From RGIG4079 sp045596365 (GTDB lineage: Bacteria > Bacteroidota > Bacteroidia > Bacteroidales > Muribaculaceae), in contig JAZOCE010000022.1 of the NCBI GenBank assembly GCA_045596365.1, forward strand, positions 1 through 64,000: a DNA stretch of 64,000 bases. The letters run 5' to 3'. A program made the position numbers and the translations under genes. The notes beneath the pieces were generated by a model, which worked only from the letters and a program-made list of their open reading frames with translations, was not told the origin of the DNA and did not search any database. This document shows, one piece after another, positions 34,581 through 43,160 of this stretch; the first letter of the stretch is position 1, and each line of letters starts with the position of its first letter.

Positions 34581-35447
34581 TTAAAAACATAAAGCCCAGT
34601 GCAGACCAACAGATGGAAGTTTGTCTCGTGATTCTTGCATGATTGTTGGAGCAACTTGCATTGAGATATCGGGAGTAATATCAAATTGAGAAAGCGAAGC
34701 GTCAACATAGGCGTCTACCATAGCTAAAAGGTAAACACCCACCATACAAATTATGCAAAGGTCTCTATTTTGTCTAAAGTAATTTTTTCTGCTTTTAAGG
34801 GTGTTTGTTAACCATGTCTTATCAAGATTTTCTTCTTTAATAGTAGGGGGGAAGAAATCCATGTAACTTTTTGTCGTTGGATCAGTGTCCATTATATCTC
34901 GATAGGCATTGGTATAGTCGCTAAGCATGCGATTGTTCCAAGATGTTGCATATGCAAGACCCATATATCCGCCGACAATAATAGGTAGTTTCCAATATCG
35001 GCGATTGTAAATTTGCCCTAATCCGGGAAATAGAGCAGATAGCCATACCGCTTTTGTCGGATTGGGGTTGAATAATATTTGGCGCTCGTTAAATGTATTG
35101 TCTTTAATGGAATCAGCAAATGATATTTCTTTTTTTACAGATGTAGTGTCGTTGGCAATAGAATCTAAAATCAGACTTTCTCGTTCTCTCATTTGCGTGG
35201 TCGTTGTGTCATTGATGACTGTCGCAAATGGTTGTCTTGGATTATGAAATTGTGGACGGTCTATTGCAATAACTGAATCAGAATTTGAAATAGTGCGGTT
35301 GTTATGTTTTTGTATGTTTATGGGTTTGCGTTGATTGGATGAAAAAATGTTAAAAGGACAGATGAGCGAAATAATAAACACGCACATTAGTCCCTTAATG
35401 GATTTCAACCTCAAAACGCTATTTGTTTTATTGTAAATTTGAAACAT
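34581..35447 (-). CDS. DUF5683 membrane protein
   Basis: A 288-residue DUF5683 protein, characteristic of the parB-lytic transglycosylase neighbourhood in Bacteroidota. It has an N-terminal hydrophobic segment (~18-36) that may be a signal or anchor, a Ser/Thr-rich linker (~40-130) and the conserved core AVWLSALFPGLGQIYNRRYW with two further hydrophobic helices (~150-170 and ~225-245). The molecular role is unknown. The start could also be the Met near residue 21, closer to the hydrophobic stretch. It begins 67 bases after parB and ends 22 bases before the transglycosylase. Confidence 0.8.
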   Translation of the reverse strand: MFQIYNKTNSVLRLKSIKGLMCVFIISLICPFNIFSSNQRKPINIQKHNNRTISNSDSVIAIDRPQFHNPRQPFATVINDTTTTQMRERESLILDSIANDTTSVKKEISFADSIKDNTFNERQILFNPNPTKAVWLSALFPGLGQIYNRRYWKLPIIVGGYMGLAYATSWNNRMLSDYTNAYRDIMDTDPTTKSYMDFFPPTIKEENLDKTWLTNTLKSRKNYFRQNRDLCIICMVGVYLLAMVDAYVDASLSQFDITPDISMQVAPTIMQESRDKLPSVGLHWALCF

Positions 35448-35478
35448 TGCCTAAGTCTATGATACTCATATATTTATG

Positions 35479-35507
35479 TCGCTACGAGACTGGCTTTCTC
35501 GCTACGA
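35479..35507. repeat. Short direct repeat with hairpin between parB and DUF5683
   Basis: TCGCTACGA occurs at 35479-35487 and again at 35499-35507. The intervening bases let CGAGA pair with TCTCG across a 7-base loop. It is located in the 67-base gap downstream of parB. Function unknown. Confidence 0.5.
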
Positions 35508-35514
35508 TACGTTA

Positions 35515-36411
35515 TTATTGGTTATCTTGTTGTTTTATGGCATCAAAGATACAAATTAATCGCTCAAGTTCATCTTCATTTTTGAAAGGAAATGTTATTT
35601 TTCCTTTACCATTGTTATCACAAGTAAAGGTTACCGGAGTCTTGAATGTTGCTGAAAGATGTTTTTTGAGGATATCAAAGTCTGAGTTATTATATTTTAA
35701 TTTCTTTTTAGATAAGATTTCAGTATCATTTTCTGCAGATTTTTGATATGATTTGGAGAGTTCTTCAACTTTACGAACTGATAATCCATTTTTAACAATC
35801 TCGTTATATAATTTAAGTTGTAAAGATGGTTTTTCAATGGACAATAATGCACGTGCATGTCCCATGTCAAGACGCTTATCTCTCAATCCGAGTTGAACTT
35901 CAGCCGGTAGCTTTAGTAGTCGCAAGAAATTAGCAATTGTTGCACGCTTTTTGCCGATGCGCTCGCTCAACCGTTCTTGTGTCAAGTTGTATTGATCGAT
36001 TAGCTTTTTGAATGTCAACGCAATTTCTATGGCATTCAGGTCTTCACGTTGGATATTCTCAATTAAAGCCATCTCTGTGAGTTCGGTATCATTGGCTGTT
36101 CTGATATAAGCAGGTACTGATGTTAATCCTGCTTTTATTGCTGCACGATAACGTCTTTCGCCGGCAATTATTTGATAGACATTTGGCCCTACTTGGCGCA
36201 ATGACAAAGGTTGGATAATTCCAAGTTCTTTTATTGAGGTGGCAAGTTCATCAAGAGCATCTTCATCAAAAGTTGTGCGTGGTTGGTCGGGATTTGGAGA
36301 AATCAAATCAAGAGGAATATTGTTGATTGCTGATGATCCACTTGCCGGGACATCGTCCATTGAAATCAACGAACCAAGTCCGCGACCCAATGCATTACGT
36401 TTAAGTGCCAT
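35515..36411 (-). CDS. parB: Chromosome-partitioning protein ParB
   Basis: A 298-residue ParB/Spo0J CTP-dependent clamp. The N-terminal domain shows IPLDLISPNPDQPRTTFDE, the CTP-binding GERRYRAAIKAG and ENIQREDLNAIE boxes, then a helix-turn-helix region (TQERLSERIGKKRATIANFLR) that binds parS, and a short C-terminal dimer region. It starts 13 bases downstream of parA. ParB loads on parS sites and spreads; ParA ATPase moves the complexes. Two everted parS-like half-sites lie upstream of parA. Confidence 0.95.
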   Translation of the reverse strand: MALKRNALGRGLGSLISMDDVPASGSSAINNIPLDLISPNPDQPRTTFDEDALDELATSIKELGIIQPLSLRQVGPNVYQIIAGERRYRAAIKAGLTSVPAYIRTANDTELTEMALIENIQREDLNAIEIALTFKKLIDQYNLTQERLSERIGKKRATIANFLRLLKLPAEVQLGLRDKRLDMGHARALLSIEKPSLQLKLYNEIVKNGLSVRKVEELSKSYQKSAENDTEILSKKKLKYNNSDFDILKKHLSATFKTPVTFTCDNNGKGKITFPFKNEDELERLICIFDAIKQQDNQ

Positions 36412-36424
36412 AAGTTTTATTTGT

Positions 36425-37198
36425 TTATGCTTGTTTGCGATGTTTTGAAATGATTTCTTTTGCTAATTGTAGATGGCTTGTTGCCCCTCGGCTTTCTGGA
36501 TCATAAAGGAGAGCCGGTAATCCATGGCTTGGTGCTTCACTGAGTCGGATATTACGAGGAATTACTGTATTGAATACCATGTCGCCAAAGTGTCCTTTCA
36601 ACTCTTCGTAAATTTGATTGGCTAATCTTAGTCGAGCATCATACATGGTCAATAAAAACCCTTCAATTTCAAGAGATGGGTTTAATTTTGATTTAATAAT
36701 GCGTATGGTATTGAGAAGTTTGCTAATACCTTCAAGTGCAAAATATTCGGCCTGAACCGGGATTATAACAGAGTTAGCTGCTGTTAATGCATTGACAGTA
36801 ATGAGACCGAGAGACGGAGAACAGTCAATTATAATATAGTCATATTTCTCTTTTATTGGTTGTAGTAGATTATATAGTACCTTTTCTCTATTTGTCTTTT
36901 CGATTAGTTCTAATTCGGCTCCGGCAAGGTCAATGCGTGAGCCTACAAGGTCAAGTCCTTTTACGCATGTTGAAACTTGAGATCCGGCGATGGGATATTC
37001 ATCAACAAGACATTCATAAATCGATGATGTCATAGATTTAGGATCTATACCATAACCTGAAGTAGCATTTGCTTGAGGATCGGCATCAATTATGAGAACT
37101 TTTTTGCCTTGAGAGGCAAGTGATGCCGCAAGATTTATTGTCGTTGTGGTTTTCCCCACACCACCTTTTTGATTGGCAATTGCAATTATTTTACCCAT
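36425..37198 (-). CDS. parA: Chromosome-partitioning ATPase ParA/Soj
   Basis: A 257-residue ParA/MinD-type ATPase with the deviant Walker A motif KGGVGKTTT (residues 11-19), Walker A' region VLIIDADPQANAT and Walker B YIIIDCSPSLGLI. The length is that of chromosomal Soj proteins, without the extra N-terminal DNA-binding domain of plasmid ParA. It is the first gene of a minus-strand unit parA-parB-DUF5683-transglycosylase. A -7 box on the minus strand (37224-37231) lies just upstream. Confidence 0.95.
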   Translation of the reverse strand: MGKIIAIANQKGGVGKTTTTINLAASLASQGKKVLIIDADPQANATSGYGIDPKSMTSSIYECLVDEYPIAGSQVSTCVKGLDLVGSRIDLAGAELELIEKTNREKVLYNLLQPIKEKYDYIIIDCSPSLGLITVNALTAANSVIIPVQAEYFALEGISKLLNTIRIIKSKLNPSLEIEGFLLTMYDARLRLANQIYEELKGHFGDMVFNTVIPRNIRLSEAPSHGLPALLYDPESRGATSHLQLAKEIISKHRKQA

Positions 37199-37223
37199 AG
37201 AAAATATTCTGAATTTATGAATA

Positions 37224-37231
37224 CAAAAATA
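37224..37231 (-). promoter_or_regulatory. -7 box for parA
   Basis: Minus strand TATTTTTG fits TAnnTTTG, 26 bases upstream of the parA start. No clear -33 element. Confidence 0.4.
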
Positions 37232-37314
37232 ATGATATTTTTATGTATAAAGGATATCCTATTATATTCAAAATGAGTTAAATGTTGATAACTGATGGAT
37301 ATTGTTAATAACTT

Positions 37315-37343
37315 CGTGGAACTATCGTAGAAAATGTTTCACG
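37315..37343. promoter_or_regulatory. Everted parS-like half-sites
   Basis: CGTGGAAC (37315-37322) and GTTTCACG (37336-37343) are each one half of the parS palindrome (GTTYCACG/CGTGRAAC) but are arranged facing outward, 13 bases apart, about 117 bases upstream of parA. A full 14-16 base parS palindrome is not present here. ParB binding is possible but not established. Confidence 0.35.
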
Positions 37344-37360
37344 ATTATGTCTTGGATAAT

Positions 37361-37382
37361 AAAAAAGCCCGATTGCTCGGGC
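37361..37382 (-). terminator. Terminator of the yitT-like gene
   Basis: Stem GCCCGA (37367-37372) with TCGGGC (37377-37382) and loop of 4, followed on the minus strand by six T's. It lies 6 bases past the YitT stop. Confidence 0.88.
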
Positions 37383-37388
37383 ACTATA

Positions 37389-38357
37389 TTAATTGTTTGA
37401 AGATTCATCTTTGGCGATTGTCGCTTTAGTGTGGCGTTCATCTTCAGTCTTAATTTTGAGTTTTATTTGGTCAAAACCTTGACCATATACGCCATTAACA
37501 TTGGCTTGAGTGATAAATGCATCTTTGTCAATTGATTTGATGATGCGGAAAATTGTTACAGATTCTATTTTACGGCACATTACAAGCAAAACTTTGACAT
37601 TTCTTTTGCTATACCATCCTGTACCGTCTAATACTGTACATCCTCGATTCGCTTCATTGTTAATAGCGGTGGCAATTTCTTCCCACAGAGGTGAGAATAT
37701 TGTAAATTGAACGGCTTGACGGTTGGTGTTGATGATTTGGTCTGCTACCCAAGAAGCAATAAATAATACTACTAAACCGTATACGATTTTATTAGGATCT
37801 TGGAATAGAATATAAGATGATGAAATGATGCCGAAATCTGTGTAAAGCATTGTACGACCAATACTTACATTTGATTTCTTTGAAACCATTGCGGCAACGA
37901 TATCAGTACCGCCTGTGCTACCGTTGTGAGTAAATGCAAGACCAATACCTGCCCCACAACAAATACCACCAATTATAATGTTCATAAATGTTTGTCCTTC
38001 AACAAGAGGGCGTCCTCCCAATAAGTCATGGAAAAGGGGTTGCATGATACCTATCATTAGTGAAATAACCGTAGCACCAAAAACTGTGCGAATTACAAAT
38101 TGTCGTCCCACAATTCTGAATGCAAATGCTAACAAAATAAGGTTCAATGCGTATTGTGTAACAGCAACAGGTATCTCGAATGGTAAATATTTTTGAGATG
38201 CAAAGAATACTAATGATCCGATACCAGATACTCCGCCGATTACGACCTCTTCGGGAAGGATGAATGCACAAAACCCAAAAGAATATATCGCGATACCAAG
38301 GACAATCATTACATAGTCTCGTGCGGATATCCAAAGATGTTTTCCTGTTGATGCCAT
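37389..38357 (-). CDS. YitT-family membrane protein
   Basis: A 322-residue protein with about five or six hydrophobic helices (~13-205; YVMIVLGIAIYSFGFCAFIL, GGVSGIGSLVFF, FTHNGSTGGTDIVAAMVSKK) of the DUF161/YitT type and a C-terminal DUF2179 cytoplasmic domain (~225-300; GWYSKRNVKVLLVMCRKIES). The glycine-rich GSTGGTD motif is the family's repeated signature. Transport is suspected for the family, but no substrate is established. It stands alone with its own promoter and terminator. Confidence 0.88.
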   Translation of the reverse strand: MASTGKHLWISARDYVMIVLGIAIYSFGFCAFILPEEVVIGGVSGIGSLVFFASQKYLPFEIPVAVTQYALNLILLAFAFRIVGRQFVIRTVFGATVISLMIGIMQPLFHDLLGGRPLVEGQTFMNIIIGGICCGAGIGLAFTHNGSTGGTDIVAAMVSKKSNVSIGRTMLYTDFGIISSSYILFQDPNKIVYGLVVLFIASWVADQIINTNRQAVQFTIFSPLWEEIATAINNEANRGCTVLDGTGWYSKRNVKVLLVMCRKIESVTIFRIIKSIDKDAFITQANVNGVYGQGFDQIKLKIKTEDERHTKATIAKDESSNN

Positions 38358-38395
38358 GTTAGAATAATTTTATTTTAGTGTTTCAAATGTGGTGT

Positions 38396-38426
38396 CAAAG
38401 TTACGTTACCAATTTGTTACTGCAAA
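38396..38426 (-). promoter_or_regulatory. Promoter of the yitT-like gene
   Basis: On the minus strand TTTG (38426-38423), 19 bases, then TAACTTTG (38403-38396), 38 bases upstream of the start codon. Confidence 0.65.
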
Positions 38427-38548
38427 ATTTTAGACTTAAATTCTTTCAGTTATTTAATTTTGCGTTGTGCTAAATTTCGCTATTTAAAGCAATTTCGGAT
38501 TTATTTGAGAAATATATTTAAATATGATATAAAAATATTTGGCTACAA

Positions 38549-38580
38549 TTGAATGATTGTTGTAATTTAGCATCAAATTT
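38549..38580 (+). promoter_or_regulatory. Probable promoter of the PorT-like gene
   Basis: TTG (38549-38551), 21 bases, then TAATTTAG (38573-38580), one mismatch to TAnnTTTG, 15 bases before the ATG. Confidence 0.4.
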
Positions 38581-38595
38581 AGAAAAGTAAAAATT

Positions 38596-39345
38596 ATGAA
38601 AAAAACAATACTTAGTATAGTTGCGATGTTAGCTTTTGCTACATCTTCATTAAGTGCGCAAGTTCAAGATTTTTTTGATGCCGGTTTGCCCGAAAAATTG
38701 TTTACATTTGGGGTTCGTGCAGGAGTAAATACATCTAATTTATCAGATAATCGTTCTTCTGCGATATCTGATTTAAAATTGGCTCGCAATCAATGGAAAG
38801 CCGGATTTACAATCGGTGCCGTCGCAGATATAAATATAAGAAATTTTTTGGTATTGCAACCGGGTTTCTTTATTCAAACTCGAAATCACGATTATAGCTA
38901 TACGATGGTGGGTGAAGGTCGTGATTATTGGGGAAATATTGAAGGAAATCGTAGCAGTTCATATATTCAAATCCCTATTTTAGCATCATTGCGTAAGGAT
39001 TTTACGGAAGAGTTACAAGTTCAGGTCGACTTTGGCCCATATTTTATGTATGGAATAGGAGGAGAGGATGAACAAAAATGCTTTGAAGCAAATTTTGGTG
39101 GTGCTGAAGGCGAAAAATTTAATAGCTATTATCGTGAAGATGACTATTTTGGCGATGATGGTGCTGTTAAAGGTTATGATTGGGGGTTCAAAATGGGAGC
39201 CGGTGTAGTGATAATGAAGCATTATTATGTGGGAATACATTATGAGGCTGGGTGTCGCAATGTATTGAAAACACCTGATGGCTCAAAGCATGAATATTCA
39301 GGTCGCAACAAGGCTTGGAATTTTACTATAGGATATAACTTTTAA
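38596..39345 (+). CDS. PorT-family outer-membrane beta-barrel protein
   Basis: A 249-residue protein with a signal peptide (~1-21, ending LSA) and an outer-membrane beta-barrel of the PorT-like type: FTFGVRAGVNTSNLSDN, AGFTIGAVADINIRNFLVLQ, QIPILASLR, VDFGPYFMYGIGG and a C-terminal WNFTIGYNF strand ending in Phe. An acidic loop (~155-195) is probably surface exposed. The family includes PorT of the T9SS, but most members are unrelated general barrels, and this one shows nothing specific to secretion. It starts just 24 bases before the serine hydrolase. Confidence 0.82.
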   Translation: MKKTILSIVAMLAFATSSLSAQVQDFFDAGLPEKLFTFGVRAGVNTSNLSDNRSSAISDLKLARNQWKAGFTIGAVADINIRNFLVLQPGFFIQTRNHDYSYTMVGEGRDYWGNIEGNRSSSYIQIPILASLRKDFTEELQVQVDFGPYFMYGIGGEDEQKCFEANFGGAEGEKFNSYYREDDYFGDDGAVKGYDWGFKMGAGVVIMKHYYVGIHYEAGCRNVLKTPDGSKHEYSGRNKAWNFTIGYNF

Positions 39346-39369
39346 ATATTGAGTACAAAAAGAATTAAT

Positions 39370-40710
39370 ATGAAAAAATTAAAAATATTTTCAGTTGTAA
39401 TATTTGCATCAATGTTTGTAGCTGAACTGTTTGCTCAAGGATTGGCGATAAATACAAAAAGTGGAGATCAGGTGAGTGCTACATATCAAACATTAGATAA
39501 TATTGCTCCATATATTGACAGTTCAAATAAAGCGGGAGTTGTAATGACACTTAAGGATGGAGCTAAAACAACAGTGTCCTCAAGTGAATTGGAAAATGTA
39601 GTGCCATTTGCATATGATCCTGAGACGGTAGAAGCCGATCTTACTCAAATTATGAATACCCATAAAGCGGTCGGTTTGGCAGTAGCGGCGGTATATAAAG
39701 GGGAAACTATTTATAGTAATGCATTTGGTTATCGAGATCGCGAAAATAAAATAGCATATAAGGAAGATGATTTACTTCGCATCGCGTCTATCTCAAAGAC
39801 TTTTGTTGCAACATCAATTATGCAGTTGGTTGAACAGGGTAAATTATCTCTTGATGCTGATGTTTCAACTCTTATGGGATTTAATGTGAGAAATCCTTAT
39901 TACTCAAGTACAATAGTAACTGTTAGAATGCTACTTTCTCATACTTCAAGTTTGTCTGATGATAATGGATATTCAACATTTGATTTAATTAATCCATCAG
40001 TTTCAAGTTCAAATTCGATACGTAGATGTTGGAATAATTATAAACCAGGTTCATCATATGAATATTGTAACTTAGGATACAATATATTAGGGGCCATAGT
40101 TGAAATTGTGAGTGGCGAGCGTTTTGACGTGTATGTAAAGAAACACATTTTAGATCCATTAGGGCTCAATGCAAGTTATAATGTTAAGGATTTAGATTCT
40201 TCAAAATTTGTAAAAATATATCACTATAGTAATGGCTCGTACACATGTTCGACAGAGGCATATAGTTATCCTTCTTCTCAAATTGCTAACTATAAACTCG
40301 GATATTCTACACCTTGTTTTTCTCCAACAGGAGGTCTTAAAATCTCATTAAAAGATTTGACAACAGTAATGAAGATGCACATGAATAAGGGTGAAGTAAA
40401 TGGAGTTAGAATTCTAAGTGAAGAATCATGTGAATTAATGCAAACAGCGTATACACCAACCGAATATACCGGATCAAGTTATGGTTTTGCAATGGTAATA
40501 ACAACAGGTCTTGTAAGTGGACATAAAATGACCGGGCATGATGGAATAGCATATGGCGCTTATACTGCAATGTATTGGGATAAAGAGAAAGATTTTGGTG
40601 TAGTGATAATGACAAATGGCTGTGATGAGAAGTGGGCGTCTTCATCTGCTGAATTTATTATGCTTCTCACTAAAACTTCTACTGCACTATACAATCACTT
40701 TGTAAAGTAA
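39370..40710 (+). CDS. Exported serine hydrolase of the beta-lactamase/class C family
   Basis: A 446-residue exported penicillin-binding-like hydrolase. The signal peptide (MKKLKIFSVVIFASMFVAEL..FAQ) fixes the start at ATG 39370; a TTG seven codons earlier gives a poorer start. The mature N-terminal ~90 residues are a small beta segment. The Beta-lactamase domain (~100-425) has the nucleophile SISK (SxxK), YCN (YxN) in SSYEYCNLGYN, and a GHDG variant of the KTG/HxG box. The class includes D-aminopeptidases, esterases and PBP4-like carboxypeptidases, so resistance to beta-lactams should not be assumed. It follows the PorT-like gene by 24 bases and ends at a strong terminator. Confidence 0.86.
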   Translation: MKKLKIFSVVIFASMFVAELFAQGLAINTKSGDQVSATYQTLDNIAPYIDSSNKAGVVMTLKDGAKTTVSSSELENVVPFAYDPETVEADLTQIMNTHKAVGLAVAAVYKGETIYSNAFGYRDRENKIAYKEDDLLRIASISKTFVATSIMQLVEQGKLSLDADVSTLMGFNVRNPYYSSTIVTVRMLLSHTSSLSDDNGYSTFDLINPSVSSSNSIRRCWNNYKPGSSYEYCNLGYNILGAIVEIVSGERFDVYVKKHILDPLGLNASYNVKDLDSSKFVKIYHYSNGSYTCSTEAYSYPSSQIANYKLGYSTPCFSPTGGLKISLKDLTTVMKMHMNKGEVNGVRILSEESCELMQTAYTPTEYTGSSYGFAMVITTGLVSGHKMTGHDGIAYGAYTAMYWDKEKDFGVVIMTNGCDEKWASSSAEFIMLLTKTSTALYNHFVK

Positions 40711-40745
40711 TGCAAAAGTAGGGTATCTTTATTTTCAGATAAAAC

Positions 40746-40779
40746 AAAAAGTCAGAGCGTTATGTCGCTCTGACTTTTT
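40746..40779. terminator. Bidirectional terminator
   Basis: A nine-base perfect stem GTCAGAGCG (40751-40759) with CGCTCTGAC (40766-40774), 6-base loop, A-tract before and T-tract after, between the convergent serine hydrolase and trpS genes. Confidence 0.9.
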
Positions 40780-40803
40780 ATTGTGTAAGGAGATGTTATT
40801 GTA

Positions 40804-41856
40804 TTAATAGAATTTCTTAATACCCATAATCTCGCGCACTTCACGAAGTGTTTTAGCTGCACGTTCTCGAGCTTTGTCTGCTCCTTGTTTAACAACGCGA
40901 GCAAGAAGTGCGTCATCGTTTTGAATATCAAGGATGCGTTCTCTGATGGGTAATGTTATTTTGAGAATATCTTCTGCAAGTTGTTTTTTGAGATCGCCAT
41001 AGCGAATTGAACAATCAGCATACGCATCGCGGAATTGTTGAATAACTTCGGGTGATGATGTTAATTGCATCAAAGTGAATAGGTTTTCTACTGGTTGAGA
41101 AACCGGAGAGTTTGGCTCTTTGGGCCCTTCATCAGTTACGGCGCGCATAACTTTTTTACGCAACACTTTTTCTTCATCGATGAGGTAGATGCAATTGCCT
41201 TCGCTCTTTCCCATTTTACCACTTCCATCAAGTCCCGGAACTTTTACTGCATTTCCTCCGAAGTTGAAGTTCTCTGGTTCAGGAAATAGATCTACGCCAT
41301 AAAACGAATTGAAACGACGCGCAAAACGGCGAGTCAATTCAAGGTGTTGTTCTTGATCTTTGCCTACGGGAACTTTGTTGGCTTTTTGGATAAGGATATC
41401 AACCGCCATCAACGTTGGGTAGGTGAGAAGACCTGCATTTACACGTTTGTTAGAGTCTGTACCAATGATTTCTTTTTCTATGTCATCATTGTCGCTTTTG
41501 ATGCCGAGTTGTTTGCGCGCTTTGTCTTTGAATGATGCTGTACGCATCAATTCACCAATACCAACGTGCATGTTCAATAGCAGGTAAAGTTCTGAAATCT
41601 CAGGAATGTCGCTTTGAACGAAAATTGTCGATTTTTCGGGATCGACACCTGCGGCAAGATATTCGGCAAGAATATTTTTTACGTTAGAGTGTAGAGTCTT
41701 AGGGTCGGGGTGAGTAGTGAGCGCATGTAGGTCAGCGATAAAGTACATACAATCATAGTCCTCTTGCATTTTTACGAATTTGCTCAATGCACCGAAATAA
41801 TTCCCTAAATGTAAATTCCCTGTGGCTCTGATACCACTTAATACTATTTCTTTCAT
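40804..41856 (-). CDS. trpS: Tryptophanyl-tRNA synthetase
   Basis: A 350-residue class I aminoacyl-tRNA synthetase that charges tRNA-Trp. The HIGH-equivalent motif GNLHLG is at residues 13-18 (IRATGNLHLGNYFG), and the KMSKS-equivalent is KMGKS in DGSGKMGKSEGNCIY. The VGKDQEQHLELTRRFARRFN segment is characteristic of TrpS. A charged insert (KARKQLGIKSDNDDIEKEI, ~135-155) is seen before ANKVPVGKDQ. Transcribed alone; a minus-strand -7 box lies at 41881-41888. Confidence 0.96.
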   Translation of the reverse strand: MKEIVLSGIRATGNLHLGNYFGALSKFVKMQEDYDCMYFIADLHALTTHPDPKTLHSNVKNILAEYLAAGVDPEKSTIFVQSDIPEISELYLLLNMHVGIGELMRTASFKDKARKQLGIKSDNDDIEKEIIGTDSNKRVNAGLLTYPTLMAVDILIQKANKVPVGKDQEQHLELTRRFARRFNSFYGVDLFPEPENFNFGGNAVKVPGLDGSGKMGKSEGNCIYLIDEEKVLRKKVMRAVTDEGPKEPNSPVSQPVENLFTLMQLTSSPEVIQQFRDAYADCSIRYGDLKKQLAEDILKITLPIRERILDIQNDDALLARVVKQGADKARERAAKTLREVREIMGIKKFY

Positions 41857-41880
41857 TGTATATATTCAAAAATTAGAATA

Positions 41881-41888
41881 CAAAGGTA
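41881..41888 (-). promoter_or_regulatory. -7 box for trpS
   Basis: Minus strand TACCTTTG, an exact TAnnTTTG match, 25 bases upstream of the trpS start. A CTG at the -33 position is a weak match. Confidence 0.45.
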
Positions 41889-41942
41889 CAAACTTTTTAA
41901 TTAATATCAGTTATCATTGACATTATAAGCAGTAATAAATAT

Positions 41943-41978
41943 AAAAGACAAAGGGAACTTTGCTCCCTTTGTCTTTTT
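41943..41978 (-). terminator. Terminator after the Lrp-type gene
   Basis: A fourteen-base perfect stem (41943-41956 with 41964-41977), loop of 7. T-runs on both sides make it usable on both strands. It lies 13 bases past the stop of the Lrp gene. Confidence 0.85.
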
Positions 41979-41990
41979 AGTTTGTTACTT

Positions 41991-42458
41991 TTAGTCTTCT
42001 GATTGTATCGGTATTTGGCGTTTAAAAACCTCTTTGAATGAAATAAGAGATTCTGTTCGGGCTAATCCTAAATGCTGCAGTTGATTATGTATAATGTGAA
42101 GCAGATGATCGTTGTTGCGAGCATATAGCTTTATGAACATGTCATATTGCCCTGTTGTAAAATGACATTCTATTACTTCTGGGATTTTTTTTAATTCCTC
42201 AACAACATGATTAAATTGTGATGGATCTTTAAGAAAAAAGCCGATGTAAGCACATGTGTCATAGCCAACGGAAGAGGGTTCTATAAGCATTTCATAGCCT
42301 TTAATAACTCCCAACGAAGATAGTTTTTGTATGCGCTGATGTATTGCTGCTCCTGAAACATTACATTCGCGAGCTATTTCAAGAAAAGGCTTGCGAGCAT
42401 TGTTGGTGAGCATTTGTAGAATTTTGTTATCTAATGAATCAAGTTGAGGACGTGTCAT
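41991..42458 (-). CDS. Lrp/AsnC-family transcriptional regulator
   Basis: A 155-residue feast/famine regulator. The N-terminal helix-turn-helix (DSLDNKILQMLTNNARKPFL, NVSGAAIHQRIQKLSSLGVI) is followed by the RAM ligand-binding domain (~70-145; IGFFLKDPSQFNHVVEELKK, CHFTTGQYDMFIKLYARNND). It probably senses an amino acid; the ligand is not readable. It is divergent from the GNAT gene, with both -7 boxes in the 119-base spacer, so it may regulate itself and that neighbour. Confidence 0.92.
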   Translation of the reverse strand: MTRPQLDSLDNKILQMLTNNARKPFLEIARECNVSGAAIHQRIQKLSSLGVIKGYEMLIEPSSVGYDTCAYIGFFLKDPSQFNHVVEELKKIPEVIECHFTTGQYDMFIKLYARNNDHLLHIIHNQLQHLGLARTESLISFKEVFKRQIPIQSED

Positions 42459-42489
42459 CTTTTGTTATAATTAAATAAATTTGTGCATA

Positions 42490-42497
42490 CAAAGTTA
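42490..42497 (-). promoter_or_regulatory. -7 box for the Lrp-type gene
   Basis: Minus strand TAACTTTG fits TAnnTTTG, 32 bases upstream of the start. Confidence 0.45.
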
Positions 42498-42551
42498 TGA
42501 AAATACTGCCACGATTGGAATTTTAACACTCTTTTTTTTGTACTAAAACGT

Positions 42552-42559
42552 TACCTTTG
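42552..42559 (+). promoter_or_regulatory. -7 box for the GNAT gene
   Basis: TACCTTTG is an exact TAnnTTTG match, 19 bases before the ATG at 42578. Confidence 0.45.
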
Positions 42560-42577
42560 TAGTAAATAATTATAGTA

Positions 42578-43120
42578 ATGGAGTTAATATTGTTGAATAA
42601 AGGAGCCACAATAAATCATATTGATGATGTTAAAAAGCTGTATCATGAGTCTTTTCCGTTGGAGGAGCGTAGAGATTGGTTCGATATAGTAAATATGCTA
42701 AATCAAAATCATACATGTTATAATATATATGTAATAATCGTTGAGGGCCGTTTTGTCGGATTTATTTCATGGTGGGATTTTTCGTCATTTCGATATGTTG
42801 AACATTTTGCAATCAAAGAAGAAGTGCGTGGGAGTGGGATAGGAGGTCAAGCTATTAAAGATTTTGTAGCGATGCAACCATCGGCAGTTGTGCTTGAAGT
42901 GGAATTGCCTTCAACAGGAGAACTGGCTCGCCGTCGTATAGGATTTTATGAAAGGCATGGTTTTAAGGCGCATGCCGACTATGAATATGTGCAACCTCCT
43001 TACGCGTCTAATCTGCCTGAAGTTCCAATGATGTTAATGCGTGTTATAAATAATAATGAAACTATTGGTATTGATGAAATAGCGAAACAAATACATCGGT
43101 ATGTTTATAAAAAAGGTTAA
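42578..43120 (+). CDS. GNAT-family N-acetyltransferase
   Basis: A 180-residue acetyl-CoA-dependent transferase. The GNAT fold is recognised from the beta4 strand and pyrophosphate loop (VEHFAIKEEVRGSGIGGQAI, ~80-100, with R-G-S-G-I-G as the Q/RxxGxG/A signature) and the later ARRRIGFYERHGFKAH segment. The substrate is unknown. It begins downstream of a promoter shared divergently with the Lrp regulator and is followed 40 bases later by the metal-binding lipoprotein gene. Confidence 0.88.
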   Translation: MELILLNKGATINHIDDVKKLYHESFPLEERRDWFDIVNMLNQNHTCYNIYVIIVEGRFVGFISWWDFSSFRYVEHFAIKEEVRGSGIGGQAIKDFVAMQPSAVVLEVELPSTGELARRRIGFYERHGFKAHADYEYVQPPYASNLPEVPMMLMRVINNNETIGIDEIAKQIHRYVYKKG

Positions 43121-43160
43121 CTTTGCATCGTTATAGATTATAGATTGTTTTAATTAAAGA

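Noticed and set aside
35423..35746. Plus-strand open frame of 107 codons across the parB end
   Set aside because: Antisense to parB, with no family resemblance; the minus-strand protein is certain.
38026..38334. Cys/Ile-rich minus-strand frame overlapping the YitT gene
   Set aside because: Same strand but wrong frame; YitT signatures are in the other frame.
39349..39369. TTG start seven codons before the serine hydrolase ATG
   Set aside because: It lengthens the charged N-terminus of an otherwise standard signal peptide; the ATG at 39370 is better.
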